Shown here one piece after another: positions 50,601 through 58,622 of a DNA stretch of 64,000 nt. Every line of letters starts with the position of its first letter. The first letter of the stretch is position 1. The notes below the pieces were generated by a model that saw only the letters and a list, made by a program, of their open reading frames with translations, was not told where the DNA came from and ran no database searches. Source of the DNA: Haloarcula rara (GTDB taxonomy: Archaea > Halobacteriota > Halobacteria > Halobacteriales > Haloarculaceae); the NCBI RefSeq assembly GCF_029338235.1, contig NZ_CP119785.1, positions 1,550,001-1,614,000 on the forward strand, in the 5' to 3' direction. Both the position numbers and the translations under genes were made by a program.

Positions 50601-51810
50601 GCGTGCACGGGAGATACTCGACCACGTCGACCTCGGCGATACCGAAGCGCCGGTGCGCGAGGCTGTCGAGGCCGACCTCCGATGGGACCGCGTTGTCGAG
50701 GTGACAGATGTCGGTGAGCAGGAGGTGTTCGATCTGACGGTCCCAGAAACACACAACTTCGTCGGGAACGGTCTCGTGACCCACAACACCGCTGCGGCGG
50801 TTCGCGACGACTTCGGCGACGGCCAGCAGTGGACCCTCGAAGCCGGCGCGCTCGTTCTCGCGGATCAGGGTATCGCCGCCGTCGACGAGTTGGACAAGAT
50901 GAGCCCGGAGGACCGCTCGGCGATGCACGAGGCCCTCGAGCAACAGCGCATCAGCGTCTCCAAAGCGGGTATCAACGCCACGCTCAAGAGCCGCTGTTCG
51001 CTGCTGGGCGCGGCAAACCCCAAGTACGGCCGCTTCGACCAGTACGAACCCATCGGCGAGCAGATAGACCTCGAACCCGCCCTCATCTCGCGGTTCGACC
51101 TCATCTTCACGGTCACCGACAAGCCCGACGAGGAGAAAGACCGGGACCTCGCCGAGCACATCGTCCAGACCAACTACGCGGGCGAGCTCCACACCCACCG
51201 GACCAACAACCCGACCTCGAACTACACCGAGGAGGAGGTCGACACCGTCACCGACGAGGTGGCCCCGACCATCGAGCCCGAACTCCTGCGGAAGTACATC
51301 GCCTACTCGAAGCGAAACTGTTTCCCGACGATGACCGAGGAGGCCAAAACGCGTATCGAGGACTTCTACGTGGAGCTGCGGATGAAAGGCCAGGACGAGG
51401 ACGCGCCGGTGCCGGTCACCGCCCGGAAGCTGGAGGCGCTCGTCCGGCTGGCGGAGGCGTCGGCTCGCATCCGTCTCTCCGACACCGTCGAGGAGTCAGA
51501 CGCCGACCGCGCAGTCGAGATCGCCCACTACTGCCTGAAAGAGATCGGTGTCGACCCCGAAACCGGCGAGTTCGACGCCGACGTGGTCGAGACGGGCACG
51601 TCGAAGACACAGCGTGACCGCATCCAGAACATCCGCGGCATCATCAACGACATCGAGGACGAGTACGACGAGGGCGCGCCCATCGACGTCGTCGTCGAGC
51701 GCGCCGAGGAGGTCGGTATCGACGAGTCCAAGGCCGAACACGAGATCGAGAAGCTCAAACAGCGCGGCGAGGTGTACGAACCCCGCACCGACCACCTCCG
51801 AACCACCTGA
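47626..51810 (+). CDS. mcm: MCM replicative helicase with two inteins
   Basis: The 1394-residue precursor begins with the MCM N-terminal domain and a CxxC...CxxC zinc ribbon (FECQRCGTLSR...HECQGCERQG). The AAA+ part is split. Walker A GDPGTGK is followed by intein 1 and resumes at SQMLSYIEQ; GKGSSSAGL is followed by intein 2 and resumes at TAAAVRDDF. Walker B VDELDKM, ISRFDLIF (arginine finger) and a C-terminal winged helix follow. Removing 173 and 523 residues leaves about 698, the normal length. It unwinds DNA ahead of the replication fork. The downstream gene overlaps its stop by one base (TGATG). Confidence 0.97.
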   Translation: MATAENTELIDRFEEFYRNYYRNEIGELAQKYPNDQKSLYIDWDDLYRFDQDLADDYRTKPSQLQEFAEEALRLYDLPVDVSLGQAHVRVRNLPESEDIREIRHEHHGNLISVQGIVRKATDVRPKVTEAAFECQRCGTLSRIPQTAGDFQEPHECQGCERQGPFRLNTDQSQFIDAQKIRVQESPEGLRGGETPQSIDINVEDDITGTVTAGDHVRATGILKLDQQGSDQDKSPMFDIYMDGVSIVIEDEQFEDMDITDADKKEIVELSNESDIYDQMVGAIAPSIYGYEKEKLAMMLQLFSGVTKELPDGSRIRGDLHMLLIGDPGTGKCVSGDTRVTLADGRDVPIQDIVESNLDEPKPVDDGVWDAVDFEVPSLQDDGTIATQRATKVWKREAPDQLYRIRTATGREVEVTPSHPLFVQSGGRFSAVKASELREGDSVATAPSETVASSKPSVAADGGTVVADCDRIESIEPVEPDEEWVYDLEIEGTHNYVSNGVVSHNSQMLSYIEQIAPRSVYTSGKGSSSAGLCVTGDTRIHTEDGFRKIRDLAVEAHPEPVAEEARAPKSIGLQTFDRESGSVTERQSSHVWRMPKKPCWNIETAHGKSLTASENTPVLTCGEDGLVWVTVADLEPGQHVAVPKYGEFDREEVSVREFLELTTEKVKLADASVERLREALCDRFGHLRAAASALDLSEDFIYDSLRNRHVPLSKLDTILDAVELSRTDVDFDRLMVRHGDSIAVPETFDDDLMYLLGLVFGDGDISLDRRGGNRGMVRISNGDEELLERAQDIFAAKFDKRPDIERQEGRVSCIRVGSATIARLFSNAGMETPKADLQLAPELTTAAHADAFVRGLMDADGSVSVRENGGSSVLTSTISETLAEQLQLILETYGIRARRRERDRRGTYELDDGQTIESKHVQHFVELYGADIDRYAVEIGFDIEAKQRALQQITADVARRGETVPVGSALMATDGAGGEYHSNISRGDNPGRERAREILDHVDLGDTEAPVREAVEADLRWDRVVEVTDVGEQEVFDLTVPETHNFVGNGLVTHNTAAAVRDDFGDGQQWTLEAGALVLADQGIAAVDELDKMSPEDRSAMHEALEQQRISVSKAGINATLKSRCSLLGAANPKYGRFDQYEPIGEQIDLEPALISRFDLIFTVTDKPDEEKDRDLAEHIVQTNYAGELHTHRTNNPTSNYTEEEVDTVTDEVAPTIEPELLRKYIAYSKRNCFPTMTEEAKTRIEDFYVELRMKGQDEDAPVPVTARKLEALVRLAEASARIRLSDTVEESDADRAVEIAHYCLKEIGVDPETGEFDADVVETGTSKTQRDRIQNIRGIINDIEDEYDEGAPIDVVVERAEEVGIDESKAEHEIEKLKQRGEVYEPRTDHLRTT
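48619..49137 (+). other. MCM intein 1 (mini-intein at Walker A)
   Basis: Residues 332-504: starts CVSGDTRV, has block B VEVTPSHPLF, and ends THNYVSNGVVSHN before Ser+1. At 173 residues it lacks LAGLIDADG motifs, so it can splice but not home. It interrupts the invariant ATP-binding loop between GK and S, so the host helicase depends on splicing. Confidence 0.93.
49219..50787 (+). other. MCM intein 2 (full-length, LAGLIDADG homing endonuclease)
   Basis: Residues 532-1054: starts CVTGDTRIHTEDG and ends THNFVGNGLVTHN before Thr+1. The homing domain carries LLGLVFGDGDIS and FVRGLMDADGSVS. Block B reads LTASENTPVL, where the usual TxxH histidine is not seen. At 523 residues it is a normal large intein and may still be mobile. 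Confidence 0.93.
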
Positions 51811-52082
51811 TGGACCGAATTAGCGCTCTCAGAAACGTCGAAGACGCCCTCGCGGCCTTCGAGGCTGGGGACTGCTCGCTGTCGGAGCTTGAGGCTGACG
51901 TGCGTGCGATTTTGCGGACCTACGCGGCCGACTTCGAGGGCGACCTGCGGGCCTATCGGGCGAGTGGCGCCGGCTCGGTCGACGGGCTGGTCGTCCTCGC
52001 GACCTCGGTCCCGGAGGCCCGCGACCGGGTCGCCGCGCTGGTCGACGAACCCGGCGAGTTCACCGTCTCGCCGGTGGAGTGA
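51810..52082 (+). CDS. Small conserved haloarchaeal protein after MCM (DUF7854-like)
   Basis: A 90-residue helical acidic protein (VEDALAAFEAGDCSLSELEAD, ILRTYAADFEGDLRAYRA). The ATG overlaps the MCM stop, so it is co-translated with MCM. I know of no function; the family number is from memory. No motif of an enzyme is present. Confidence 0.75.
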   Translation: MDRISALRNVEDALAAFEAGDCSLSELEADVRAILRTYAADFEGDLRAYRASGAGSVDGLVVLATSVPEARDRVAALVDEPGEFTVSPVE

Positions 52083-52133
52083 CGGGCGAGGCGAGGGAAG
52101 CTGTTTTGACGATGGGCGCCGAGCGACCACTCG

Positions 52134-52697
52134 ATGAGCACACTCCGTGCGGCCGTTGGTGACGCCACTACGGCGCTGGTGTGTACGCCGCCGATGGAGC
52201 AAGGGGAACGCTGTGTCGACCTGCTCTCGGCGACGACACCGGAGACGATGGTGCTCTGGGTCACCTACACCACCCCGCCGGCAGCCTGTGTCGAACAGTT
52301 CCGGGCGGACGGCGCCGCTGGGTCGCTGTCGGTCATCGCCGTCGGCGATATGCCGACCGAGGCGCCCGACGGCGTGACGGTCAAGACGGTGTCGACGCCG
52401 GACGACCTCACCGGGCTGGGTATCACGCTCAGCCAGGCGCTCTCGACCCACGACGACGCCGTCGTCTGTTTCGACTCGCTGACCGTGTTGCTCCGGCACG
52501 TGGACACGGAGACGGCCTACGAGTTCCTCAACGCGCTCACCGGCCACCTCTACGCGGCCGACGCCAGGGCGCGCTTCCATATTGACCCCACTGCCCATGA
52601 CACACAGACCGTCGACGCACTCGCGTCGCTGTTCGACGCTATCGTCGAGGGCGAGGACGGGGCGTGGGCGGTCCGGAAGAGACGACTGGTAGCGTAG
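52134..52697 (+). CDS. KaiC-derived haloarchaeal protein (DUF7504-like)
   Basis: A 187-residue protein: TALVCTPPMEQGERCVDLLS in place of a P-loop, MVLWVTYTTPPAACVEQF, then AVVCFDSLTVLLRHVD and FHIDPTAHDTQTVDALASLF. The strand order matches RecA/KaiC-like domains that have lost the GKT. It resembles 36113-36817 in layout. Its role beside MCM is unknown. Confidence 0.68.
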   Translation: MSTLRAAVGDATTALVCTPPMEQGERCVDLLSATTPETMVLWVTYTTPPAACVEQFRADGAAGSLSVIAVGDMPTEAPDGVTVKTVSTPDDLTGLGITLSQALSTHDDAVVCFDSLTVLLRHVDTETAYEFLNALTGHLYAADARARFHIDPTAHDTQTVDALASLFDAIVEGEDGAWAVRKRRLVA

Positions 52698-52744
52698 GCC
52701 TGCAGTTCTTCTGGACGCTCTCCGGTGGCTGGTTTCCTGGCCGG

Positions 52745-54061
52745 TCAATCGTCGGAGACGAGGCGTCGAGCGGCGACCACTCCGCTGGCGAGTGCCGTCA
52801 CGGCCCCACCGATACCGAAGCCCGGGCCGCTACCGCCTGACGTCTCCGTGGCGTCGTCGCTGTCGTCTGCCACCGTATCCGCTGTGTGCGTGTCAGGGGC
52901 TGCGGTCGGGGTGTTCTCGGCGCTCGTCGTCGACTGCGCTCCGGCAGCCTCCGCCCAGACGTGGTGGTGACCGTCGGTCCCCAGTTCGACCCGCGAGTCC
53001 GCACTGGAGCGCTCGTGGTCGGCCGCGAGCGCGAATATCGTCCCCGACGTGCTCCCGACGTAGACGGTCCCGTCGACCACTGTCGGCGACGGAACGTCTG
53101 CCCCCTCGGCCGCTGTCGACCACTGTTCGTCGCCGCTATCGGCGTCCACGGCGTAGACGGTGTCGCCACCCCCGAGATAGACAGTACCGCCTGCCACGGT
53201 CGGACCTGCGTACGTCCCTCCACCCATCTCGAAGCGCCACTGCTGCTCGCCGTCGTCGATTGCGTACAGGGTGCCCTCGGTGGTCCCGATGTACACGGTC
53301 CCGTCGGCGACGGTCGCCGGTGCCTGAATTCGCTCGCCGGTTTCGACACGCCAGCGTTCGTCACCGCTGTCCGCCTCGAGGGCGTAGACCACGCCGTCTT
53401 CGTCGCCTACGTAGACAGTGTCGTCGGCGACAGTCGGTGCAGAGGAGCCACCGGCCTCGACCGCCCACTGCCGGTCGCCGCTCTCGATGTCGACGGCAGT
53501 GACCGTCTCGTCGCCGTTTCCGGCGTAGACGGTGCCGTCCACGACGGTTGGGCTCGTCCATCCGCCCGCTCCGCTATCGCCGACTCGCCACTGCTCTTCG
53601 CCGTCCGCCGCCGAGAGTGCGACCAGCGGTCCATCGTTGCCGACGACGACTGTCCCGTCGGCGACGGTCGGGGCGTAAAAGATGCTGCCGCCGCTGTTGG
53701 CCCGCCACTGTTCGGTTCCGCTGTCGGCGTGCAGCGCGACTATCTCGGAGCTCGCACCGACGTAGACAGTCCCGTCGACGACCGACGGCGTCGGGAAGCT
53801 CTCCATCGAGTTCACTTCGACGTTCCACAGTTCGTCACCGCTGTCGGCGTCGAGCGCGTAGATTCCGTTTCGGACACTACCAACGTAGACGGTGCCGTCG
53901 ACGACTGTGGCCGAGGAACTCCGACCGCCGCTATCGAATTCCCACAGCACGTCACCGCCTTCGGCCGACTGTGTGGCACCTGTCCCGATCGCCGTGACAC
54001 CGGCGATTCCGGCCCCCGTCGCGAGCCCGGTCCTGAGCACGCTGCGTCTAGACCAGTTCAT
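52745..54061 (-). CDS. Secreted PQQ-like beta-propeller protein with PGF-CTERM-like tail
   Basis: A 438-residue protein. It has a Tat signal (WSRRSVLRTGLATGAGIAG), then about eight beta-propeller blades with the repeated pattern VVDGTVYVG...YALDADSGDEQW, typical of BamB/PQQ-repeat proteins. The C-terminus GPGFGIGGAVTALASGVVAA then RR is a PGF-CTERM-like sorting signal expected to be cut by an archaeosortase and lipid-anchored. Probably a cell-surface binding or scaffold protein; no catalytic residue stands out. A short AT-rich gap upstream contains TTTTAAAAATAT, a good TATA region. Confidence 0.85.
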   Translation of the reverse strand: MNWSRRSVLRTGLATGAGIAGVTAIGTGATQSAEGGDVLWEFDSGGRSSSATVVDGTVYVGSVRNGIYALDADSGDELWNVEVNSMESFPTPSVVDGTVYVGASSEIVALHADSGTEQWRANSGGSIFYAPTVADGTVVVGNDGPLVALSAADGEEQWRVGDSGAGGWTSPTVVDGTVYAGNGDETVTAVDIESGDRQWAVEAGGSSAPTVADDTVYVGDEDGVVYALEADSGDERWRVETGERIQAPATVADGTVYIGTTEGTLYAIDDGEQQWRFEMGGGTYAGPTVAGGTVYLGGGDTVYAVDADSGDEQWSTAAEGADVPSPTVVDGTVYVGSTSGTIFALAADHERSSADSRVELGTDGHHHVWAEAAGAQSTTSAENTPTAAPDTHTADTVADDSDDATETSGGSGPGFGIGGAVTALASGVVAARRLVSDD

Positions 54062-54309
54062 ACCCAGACGGTAGTATCAGCAGCTCTATTTTAAAAATAT
54101 CTACGAGTAACTGACAGGAAAACGTACTCGCCCGAATCGGTTCTGTCGATCCCCGCTCGCCGTCCCACTTGCCGGACAGTGTGACCCCCGCGGGCCTGCC
54201 CACCGAAGTAGTTCTCCTGTCGCAGTCGTGCGTTTCCATGGGTTGGAGAGAAAACTGTTACAGGCAAAATAACATAAATTTTAGAATCTTCAGTAGGTTA
54301 TCTATCCAC

Positions 54310-54645
54310 GTGCTACTGGTCGTCACCTACACGCGGGCGGCGCGGCGCGACCTGCGGAACGTCTGTCGAGCCCACGAGGATACGGTCGTCCGGCAGTTCG
54401 GCCGGGCGGCGCTGCTCTCGGCGACGGAGTTCGGCGCGTTCCAGGCGCTCAGGCTCCGCGAGAAACACGGCCTCGACGTCCAGATAGAGCGGGTTCGCCC
54501 GTTCGAGCCCGAGGACGTCCCCGACCGCGTTCGCGAGGCCGCACGGGCCTACGAAGCTCGGGAGACCGCCTCGATACCGTACCGACAGTTCGCCAGCGGG
54601 CGGGACCTTCCCGGGGCCGACCAGCTACGGGGTGAGGAGCTGTGA
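54310..54645 (+). CDS. Conserved haloarchaeal protein (DUF7855-like)
   Basis: A 111-residue protein from GTG 54310 (LLVVTYTRAARRDLRNVCRA), ending with RDLPGADQLRGEEL. It is Arg-rich and mixed alpha/beta. The longer upstream frame is not protein-like. Its stop overlaps the next start by 4 bp (GTGA). With the following genes it forms a conserved-looking run leading to a MinD/ParA-like ATPase; the function is unknown. Confidence 0.68.
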   Translation: MLLVVTYTRAARRDLRNVCRAHEDTVVRQFGRAALLSATEFGAFQALRLREKHGLDVQIERVRPFEPEDVPDRVREAARAYEARETASIPYRQFASGRDLPGADQLRGEEL

Positions 54646-55463
54646 AACTCCGCGTCTGCGGGACGACCTACGAGGGCCGCGTCGTCGATTTGCGGTGTCG
54701 GTCGGTCGACGGCGCCACCGTTGCCGCGGCGATTCGAGGGGCCCGGCCCCTGCCGGCTGTCGACGCCCCGGCGCCGGGGCCGGTGTACGACTACTGCGGG
54801 CGCGTCCACCCGTCGATGGGGCTCCGGACGAAGACGGCGCTGGCCGCCGCCGCCCGCTCTATGGGCCACGAGACGGACCACGACGACACCATCGCCGAGT
54901 TGCGCGAGCGACTTGCCGACCTCGACGGGGCCGAACCCACCCTCCCGAGCGCTCGCGAGTCGGTCGACGACGCCACCGTCGCCGAGCTGCGGGAGTCGGC
55001 CGCAACGGCCCGTGGCCGGCTCGAAGCCCGCGAGCGGCTGGGGGCCGAGACGGCCGAGATACGGGCACAGGTGCGCGAGACCACCCGGACACTCGCAAAG
55101 CGGGAGACCGAACGCGCCGCCGCCCAGCAGAGCCGACAGCAGCGACGCGAGCGCGCTCGGGAGTACCGGGACCGACAGGCCAGGCGTCGCCGGCTGGCTG
55201 ACCGGCTGGCCAATTGCCGGCGCGACGCCCGCCGCGAACTCGTCGACGCGGTCGCCGACGACTTTGTGGCTGCCCTCGCGGCCGTCCCCGGGTCGACGCC
55301 GGAGGAGCGACCTGACGACCCGTTCGACGCGCCGCCGGTCCCGGCCGCGCTGGCGACGCTGCGGCTCGCTCGGACCGACGCGCCGGTCGTCCTGGAGACC
55401 GACCGCTTCCGGTCCCCGGCGGCCGCGGCCGACTGGCTCGACGCGCCGGTCGTCCGGTGCTGA
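54642..55463 (+). CDS. Coiled-coil protein (DUF7856-like)
   Basis: A 273-residue protein from GTG 54642. The first 75 residues are globular (GPVYDYCGRVHPSMGLRTKT). Residues about 85-200 are a long Arg/Glu-rich coiled coil (ESAATARGRLEARERLGAE and following). A small C-terminal domain ends LDAPVVRC. Translationally coupled to the gene before it. Possibly a structural partner of the downstream ATPase. Confidence 0.7.
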   Translation: MKLRVCGTTYEGRVVDLRCRSVDGATVAAAIRGARPLPAVDAPAPGPVYDYCGRVHPSMGLRTKTALAAAARSMGHETDHDDTIAELRERLADLDGAEPTLPSARESVDDATVAELRESAATARGRLEARERLGAETAEIRAQVRETTRTLAKRETERAAAQQSRQQRRERAREYRDRQARRRRLADRLANCRRDARRELVDAVADDFVAALAAVPGSTPEERPDDPFDAPPVPAALATLRLARTDAPVVLETDRFRSPAAAADWLDAPVVRC

Positions 55464-55496
55464 GGTTTAAATCCGAACCCGGGACCACCACACCCC

Positions 55497-56302
55497 ATGG
55501 TTACGTTCGACTGTTCGGCCAGCCGCCACGACGGAGTGACGCTGGTCACCGTCCGCCTGCGGGATATCGCCGAGCCCACGCGGGTGACCGTTCGGAACTG
55601 CCTCGACGGCCCGGTGTGGCCCCCGCGCAGCGAGGGGCTCCCAGAGGCCGGCTGGACGGTGAGCGGGTTCTCGGGCATCCTCACGCCGGGTTCGCACGCG
55701 CTGGGGTACGCGACGCCCGCCCGACCCGAGCGCCGCCGGCCGAACTCGCCGACGCCGTCGCAGTCCCGGAAGCAGACACCGGGGAGACGCCCTCGACCAG
55801 TCCCGCCGAGGTGGTCCGCGAGCTGGGCGACCCGTCGCCGCCGGCCGACGCCGTACCGACCGCCGACCCGTCGCCGTCGTTTCCGGAGCCCACAGCGCCC
55901 GGCGAGGACAGCGGTCCACAGCCCCCAGCGGACAATGCGACGTCGCCGACTACGGCAGCGACTCGCGCCGCGGGCGACGACGGCCCTGCTGGCGACCGCG
56001 GGGCCGGCTCGCCCGACAGCGACGGCAAGGGCGACCATATCACAGGGCTCCCGCCGGAAATCGGTCCCTGGATGGCGGCCATGGAACGACGGACCGACAC
56101 CGCCGAGGCGCTCGCGGCCGCCGAGACCCTCCCCGAGGCGACGAAGGCGGTCCACGAGGCCGGTGGCCTCGACGGGGTCCGGACGCTCGCCGACGCCGGG
56201 GACGAGGCACAGCTCAGACACCTCGCCCGGCGGGCGCGCCGGCTCGCCGACCGGCGTGCGGGAGCGACGATACCGGTCGAGACGCTGGCTGCGCTCGCAT
56301 GA
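55497..56302 (+). pseudogene. Conserved haloarchaeal protein (DUF7857-like), apparent frameshift
   Basis: From ATG 55497 the frame reads MVTFDCSASRHDGVTLVTV... to SHALGYATPARPE, a beta-rich N-terminal domain, and then turns Arg/Pro-rich. From about 55730 the adjacent frame gives APPAELADAVAVPEADTGE, an acidic linker and a helical end (LPPEIGPWMAAMERRTDTAE to TIPVETLAALA) that stops at 56302. One missing base in the C/G-rich stretch 55711-55740 explains both. The stop overlaps the next ATG by 4 bp. The product would be about 268 residues; the function is unknown. Confidence 0.7.
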
Positions 56303-56963
56303 TTCTGACCGTCACCGGGGGAAAGGCGGCGTCGGTAAGTCGACGGTCGCGTACAACCTCGCGGCCCAGCTCGACGGCGTCGTCGTCGACGGCGACCTCG
56401 CCATGGCCGACTTGCCGGCGGGTCACGGCCCGGACCTCCACGACGTGCTGGCGGGGCGGGCGACGCCTGCGGAGGCCGTCCGCGAAGACGGCCCGGTGAC
56501 GATGGTCCCCTGTGGCCGGACCCTCGCCGGCGCCCGCGCGGTCGACCCGACCCTGCTGGCCGACACGCTGGAAACGCTCGACCGCACCCACCGCTGGGTC
56601 GTCGTGGACTCGCCCGCCGGGCTGCGCGCCGACGTGGGCCTCCCGCTCGCGGTCGCCGACGCGGCGGTGCTGGTGACGACCGACTCGACCGCCGCGCTGG
56701 CCGATGCACTCCGGGTGCGTGAACTCGCCAGAGAACTGGACGCCGGGCTCTGTCGGGTAGTCCTCAACCGGGTCCGGTCAGACCCGTCGACTGCCACCGT
56801 CGCCGACCGGTTCGGCGCCCCCGTGGTTACGGTTCCGGACAGCGACGCGCTGGCGACGGCCCAGCGCCACGGCTCCCCCGTCGACCGGACCGCGCCCGAC
56901 TCCCCGGCGGCGACGGCCTTCGAGAATCTCGCGGCCGCCGTCTATTCCTGTAGCTCCGTGTAA
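56299..56963 (+). pseudogene. MinD/ParA-like ATPase, apparent frameshift inside the P-loop
   Basis: ATG 56299 opens MILTVTGGK and then loses frame. The adjacent frame continues GKGGVGKSTVAYNLAAQLDG then VVVDGDLAMADLP, VVVDSPAGL and LCRVVLNRV, a full deviant Walker A ATPase of the MinD/ParA/Mrp group. A sixth G in the run at 56317-56321 would restore the frame, giving about 221 residues. Such ATPases position or assemble partner proteins. It overlaps the convergent TFB gene by 22 bp. A sequencing error is at least as likely as inactivation. Confidence 0.78.
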
Positions 56964-57802
56964 GTGCTCCGCAGCGTCACCGGCGTCACGTCGGCCACGT
57001 CGGCGGCCTCGGCCTGCGTGAGTTCGACGTCCCGTTCCTGTGCCGCAGTGTAGAGACAGGCCGCGGCGACGCCCGCGGGGTTGCGGCCGCCGATGATACC
57101 CCGTTTGCGGGCCTCGTCGACGAGTTGCTCTGCTCGGTTCCGGATTTCCTCTGGCAGCTCCAGTTCGGTCGCAAAGCGCGGGACGTACTCACGCGGGTCG
57201 ATGGGTCCGGTCGGCAAGCCCAGCTCGCGGTTCAGGGCGTCGTAGGCCGCCCGAAGCTCGTTCGGGTTCGCGCGAGCGGCCCGACACAGCTCCTCTACGG
57301 TCCGTGCGACCCCCTCGGTCCGGCAGGTGGCATACACCGTCGCCGCGGCAAAGCCCTCAAGCGAGCGCCCCTGGAGCAGGTCCTCTTTCTGGGCCGACTC
57401 GAAGAGCACGCAGGCCCGGTCGCGGATGGCCGCCGACAGGCCAAGCGACCCGACGATACGGCGTATCTCCGTGAAGGCGTACACTTGGTTGCGCTCGCGC
57501 TTGGAGCTGACCTGGGCCCGGCGGTGCTGGCGGCGCAGGCGCGCCATCTGTCGACGCTTGCGTCCCTTGAGCCGCGTCGACCGACCGATCTCCGTCGAGA
57601 GCCCGCGGTCGTGACGGGACCGGGTCAGCGGCGCACCGGTCCGTGCGCTGTCGGTCTCGTCGTCCTCGAAGCTGCGCCACTCGGGCCCCCGGTCGATGCT
57701 GTCCTCGCCGACGACCAGCCCGCAGTGGGCACAGACGGTCTCACAGCCGTCCTGTTTCAGCGACCCGTCGCACTCTGGACAACCAGCGGTTGTCGTAGAC
57801 AT
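56942..57802 (-). CDS. tfb: Transcription initiation factor TFB
   Basis: A 286-residue TFB. The N-terminal zinc ribbon is CPECDGSLKQDGCETVCAHCG; then comes the B-finger region EWRSFEDDETDSARTGAPLT, where 'ARTGAP' is typical, and a basic linker. Two cyclin repeats follow (about 105-190 and 200-285) with the second HTH QAEAADVADVTPVTLRSTYTEL. It is shorter than the usual 310-330 residues. It recruits RNA polymerase to TATA/BRE promoters; haloarchaea carry several TFBs with different promoter sets. Confidence 0.94.
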   Translation of the reverse strand: MSTTTAGCPECDGSLKQDGCETVCAHCGLVVGEDSIDRGPEWRSFEDDETDSARTGAPLTRSRHDRGLSTEIGRSTRLKGRKRRQMARLRRQHRRAQVSSKRERNQVYAFTEIRRIVGSLGLSAAIRDRACVLFESAQKEDLLQGRSLEGFAAATVYATCRTEGVARTVEELCRAARANPNELRAAYDALNRELGLPTGPIDPREYVPRFATELELPEEIRNRAEQLVDEARKRGIIGGRNPAGVAAACLYTAAQERDVELTQAEAADVADVTPVTLRSTYTELQE

Positions 57803-57972
57803 ACTCGGAGCTACGGCCGCCAGGCAGGTTAAAAAACTGGTGGGAGCGCGGCTCTGTGGCAGTTCTGGCGAATTTTAACCTACCGGTTACCGGTAGGTAA
57901 GAACTCCACACTCCCGACGACGCACCTGCGAGAACCCCAACCTTAAATTCGGAGGCGCCGAACACGGAACCA

Positions 57973-58467
57973 ATGGGTCTTGCCGACATCGCCGCCGGCA
58001 TCGAGGTGACTGACCGCCAGCGCGAGCGCGGCGTCGCGGCCGTCGACGACACCGACGGCTCACTCGCCGAGCGACTGGCCCCCTTCGCCGCCGACCTTCC
58101 CTGTGACCCCGACGCAGCGGCGACCGTCGTCGACGCGTACGCGGGCGGCCGTGCGGTCGACGATTGCGGCCACGTTGCCGACCTGCCGCCGGTCACGGCC
58201 GCCAAGACGCTTCACTTGCTGGGCGAGCAGGTCTCCCCGGTCGGTCCGACCGGGCGCGAGGTCGTCAGCGACTGGCTCGACGGCCGGCTCTCCCGCAGCG
58301 ACGCGATGGCACTCGCCGGCGTCGGCGAGCGAACGTTCGCGCTTGCGGCCTACGTCGAGAGCACGGATCCGCTGCCGGAGGCCCGCGACGCCGTGGAGGG
58401 CGCCCTCGTGACCGAAGACGAGGACCCGCTGGGAGAGGCGCGCAGTGACGTCGGCGAGCTGCTGTGA
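57973..58467 (+). CDS. Conserved haloarchaeal protein (DUF7858-like)
   Basis: A 164-residue acidic, helical protein starting MGLADIAAGIEVTDRQRERG. No enzyme motif; Ala-rich helices with scattered acidic residues. It is divergent from TFB over a 170-bp promoter region (57803-57972) that contains several short AT patches. The last codons overlap the first unit of a tandem duplication. Function unknown; family number from memory. Confidence 0.7.
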   Translation: MGLADIAAGIEVTDRQRERGVAAVDDTDGSLAERLAPFAADLPCDPDAAATVVDAYAGGRAVDDCGHVADLPPVTAAKTLHLLGEQVSPVGPTGREVVSDWLDGRLSRSDAMALAGVGERTFALAAYVESTDPLPEARDAVEGALVTEDEDPLGEARSDVGELL

Positions 58468-58556
58468 ATCTTCGTGTGAACGAACTCTCGGCTACATCGC
58501 TGGTGGGCGACGTCGGCGAGCTGCTGTCAATCTCCGTGTGAACACGATCTCGGTTA
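58447..58556 (+). repeat. Imperfect tandem duplication, 62-bp period
   Basis: GACGTCGGCGAGCTGCTGT (58447 on) recurs at 58509 on, and similarity runs for 48 bp (58447-58494 and 58509-58556). The first unit contains the end of the upstream gene including its TGA; in the second unit that stop is TCA. A recent small duplication, with no gene of its own. Confidence 0.8.
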
Positions 58557-58622
58557 TGCTAGTCGCTCTGTAACGCTGTCTGCTGGACCACGCTTTTTAC
58601 CTCTGACCGAGAACCCGGGGAT

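Noticed and set aside
54791..56221. 476-residue minus-strand open frame
   Set aside because: It is Arg/Ser/Ala repetitive and overlaps coupled plus-strand genes with sensible starts and stops.
55497..56963. Single 488-residue plus-strand gene spanning 55497-56963
   Set aside because: Its middle is Arg/Pro noise. The real content is two genes, each shifted by one base, with an ATGA overlap at 56299.
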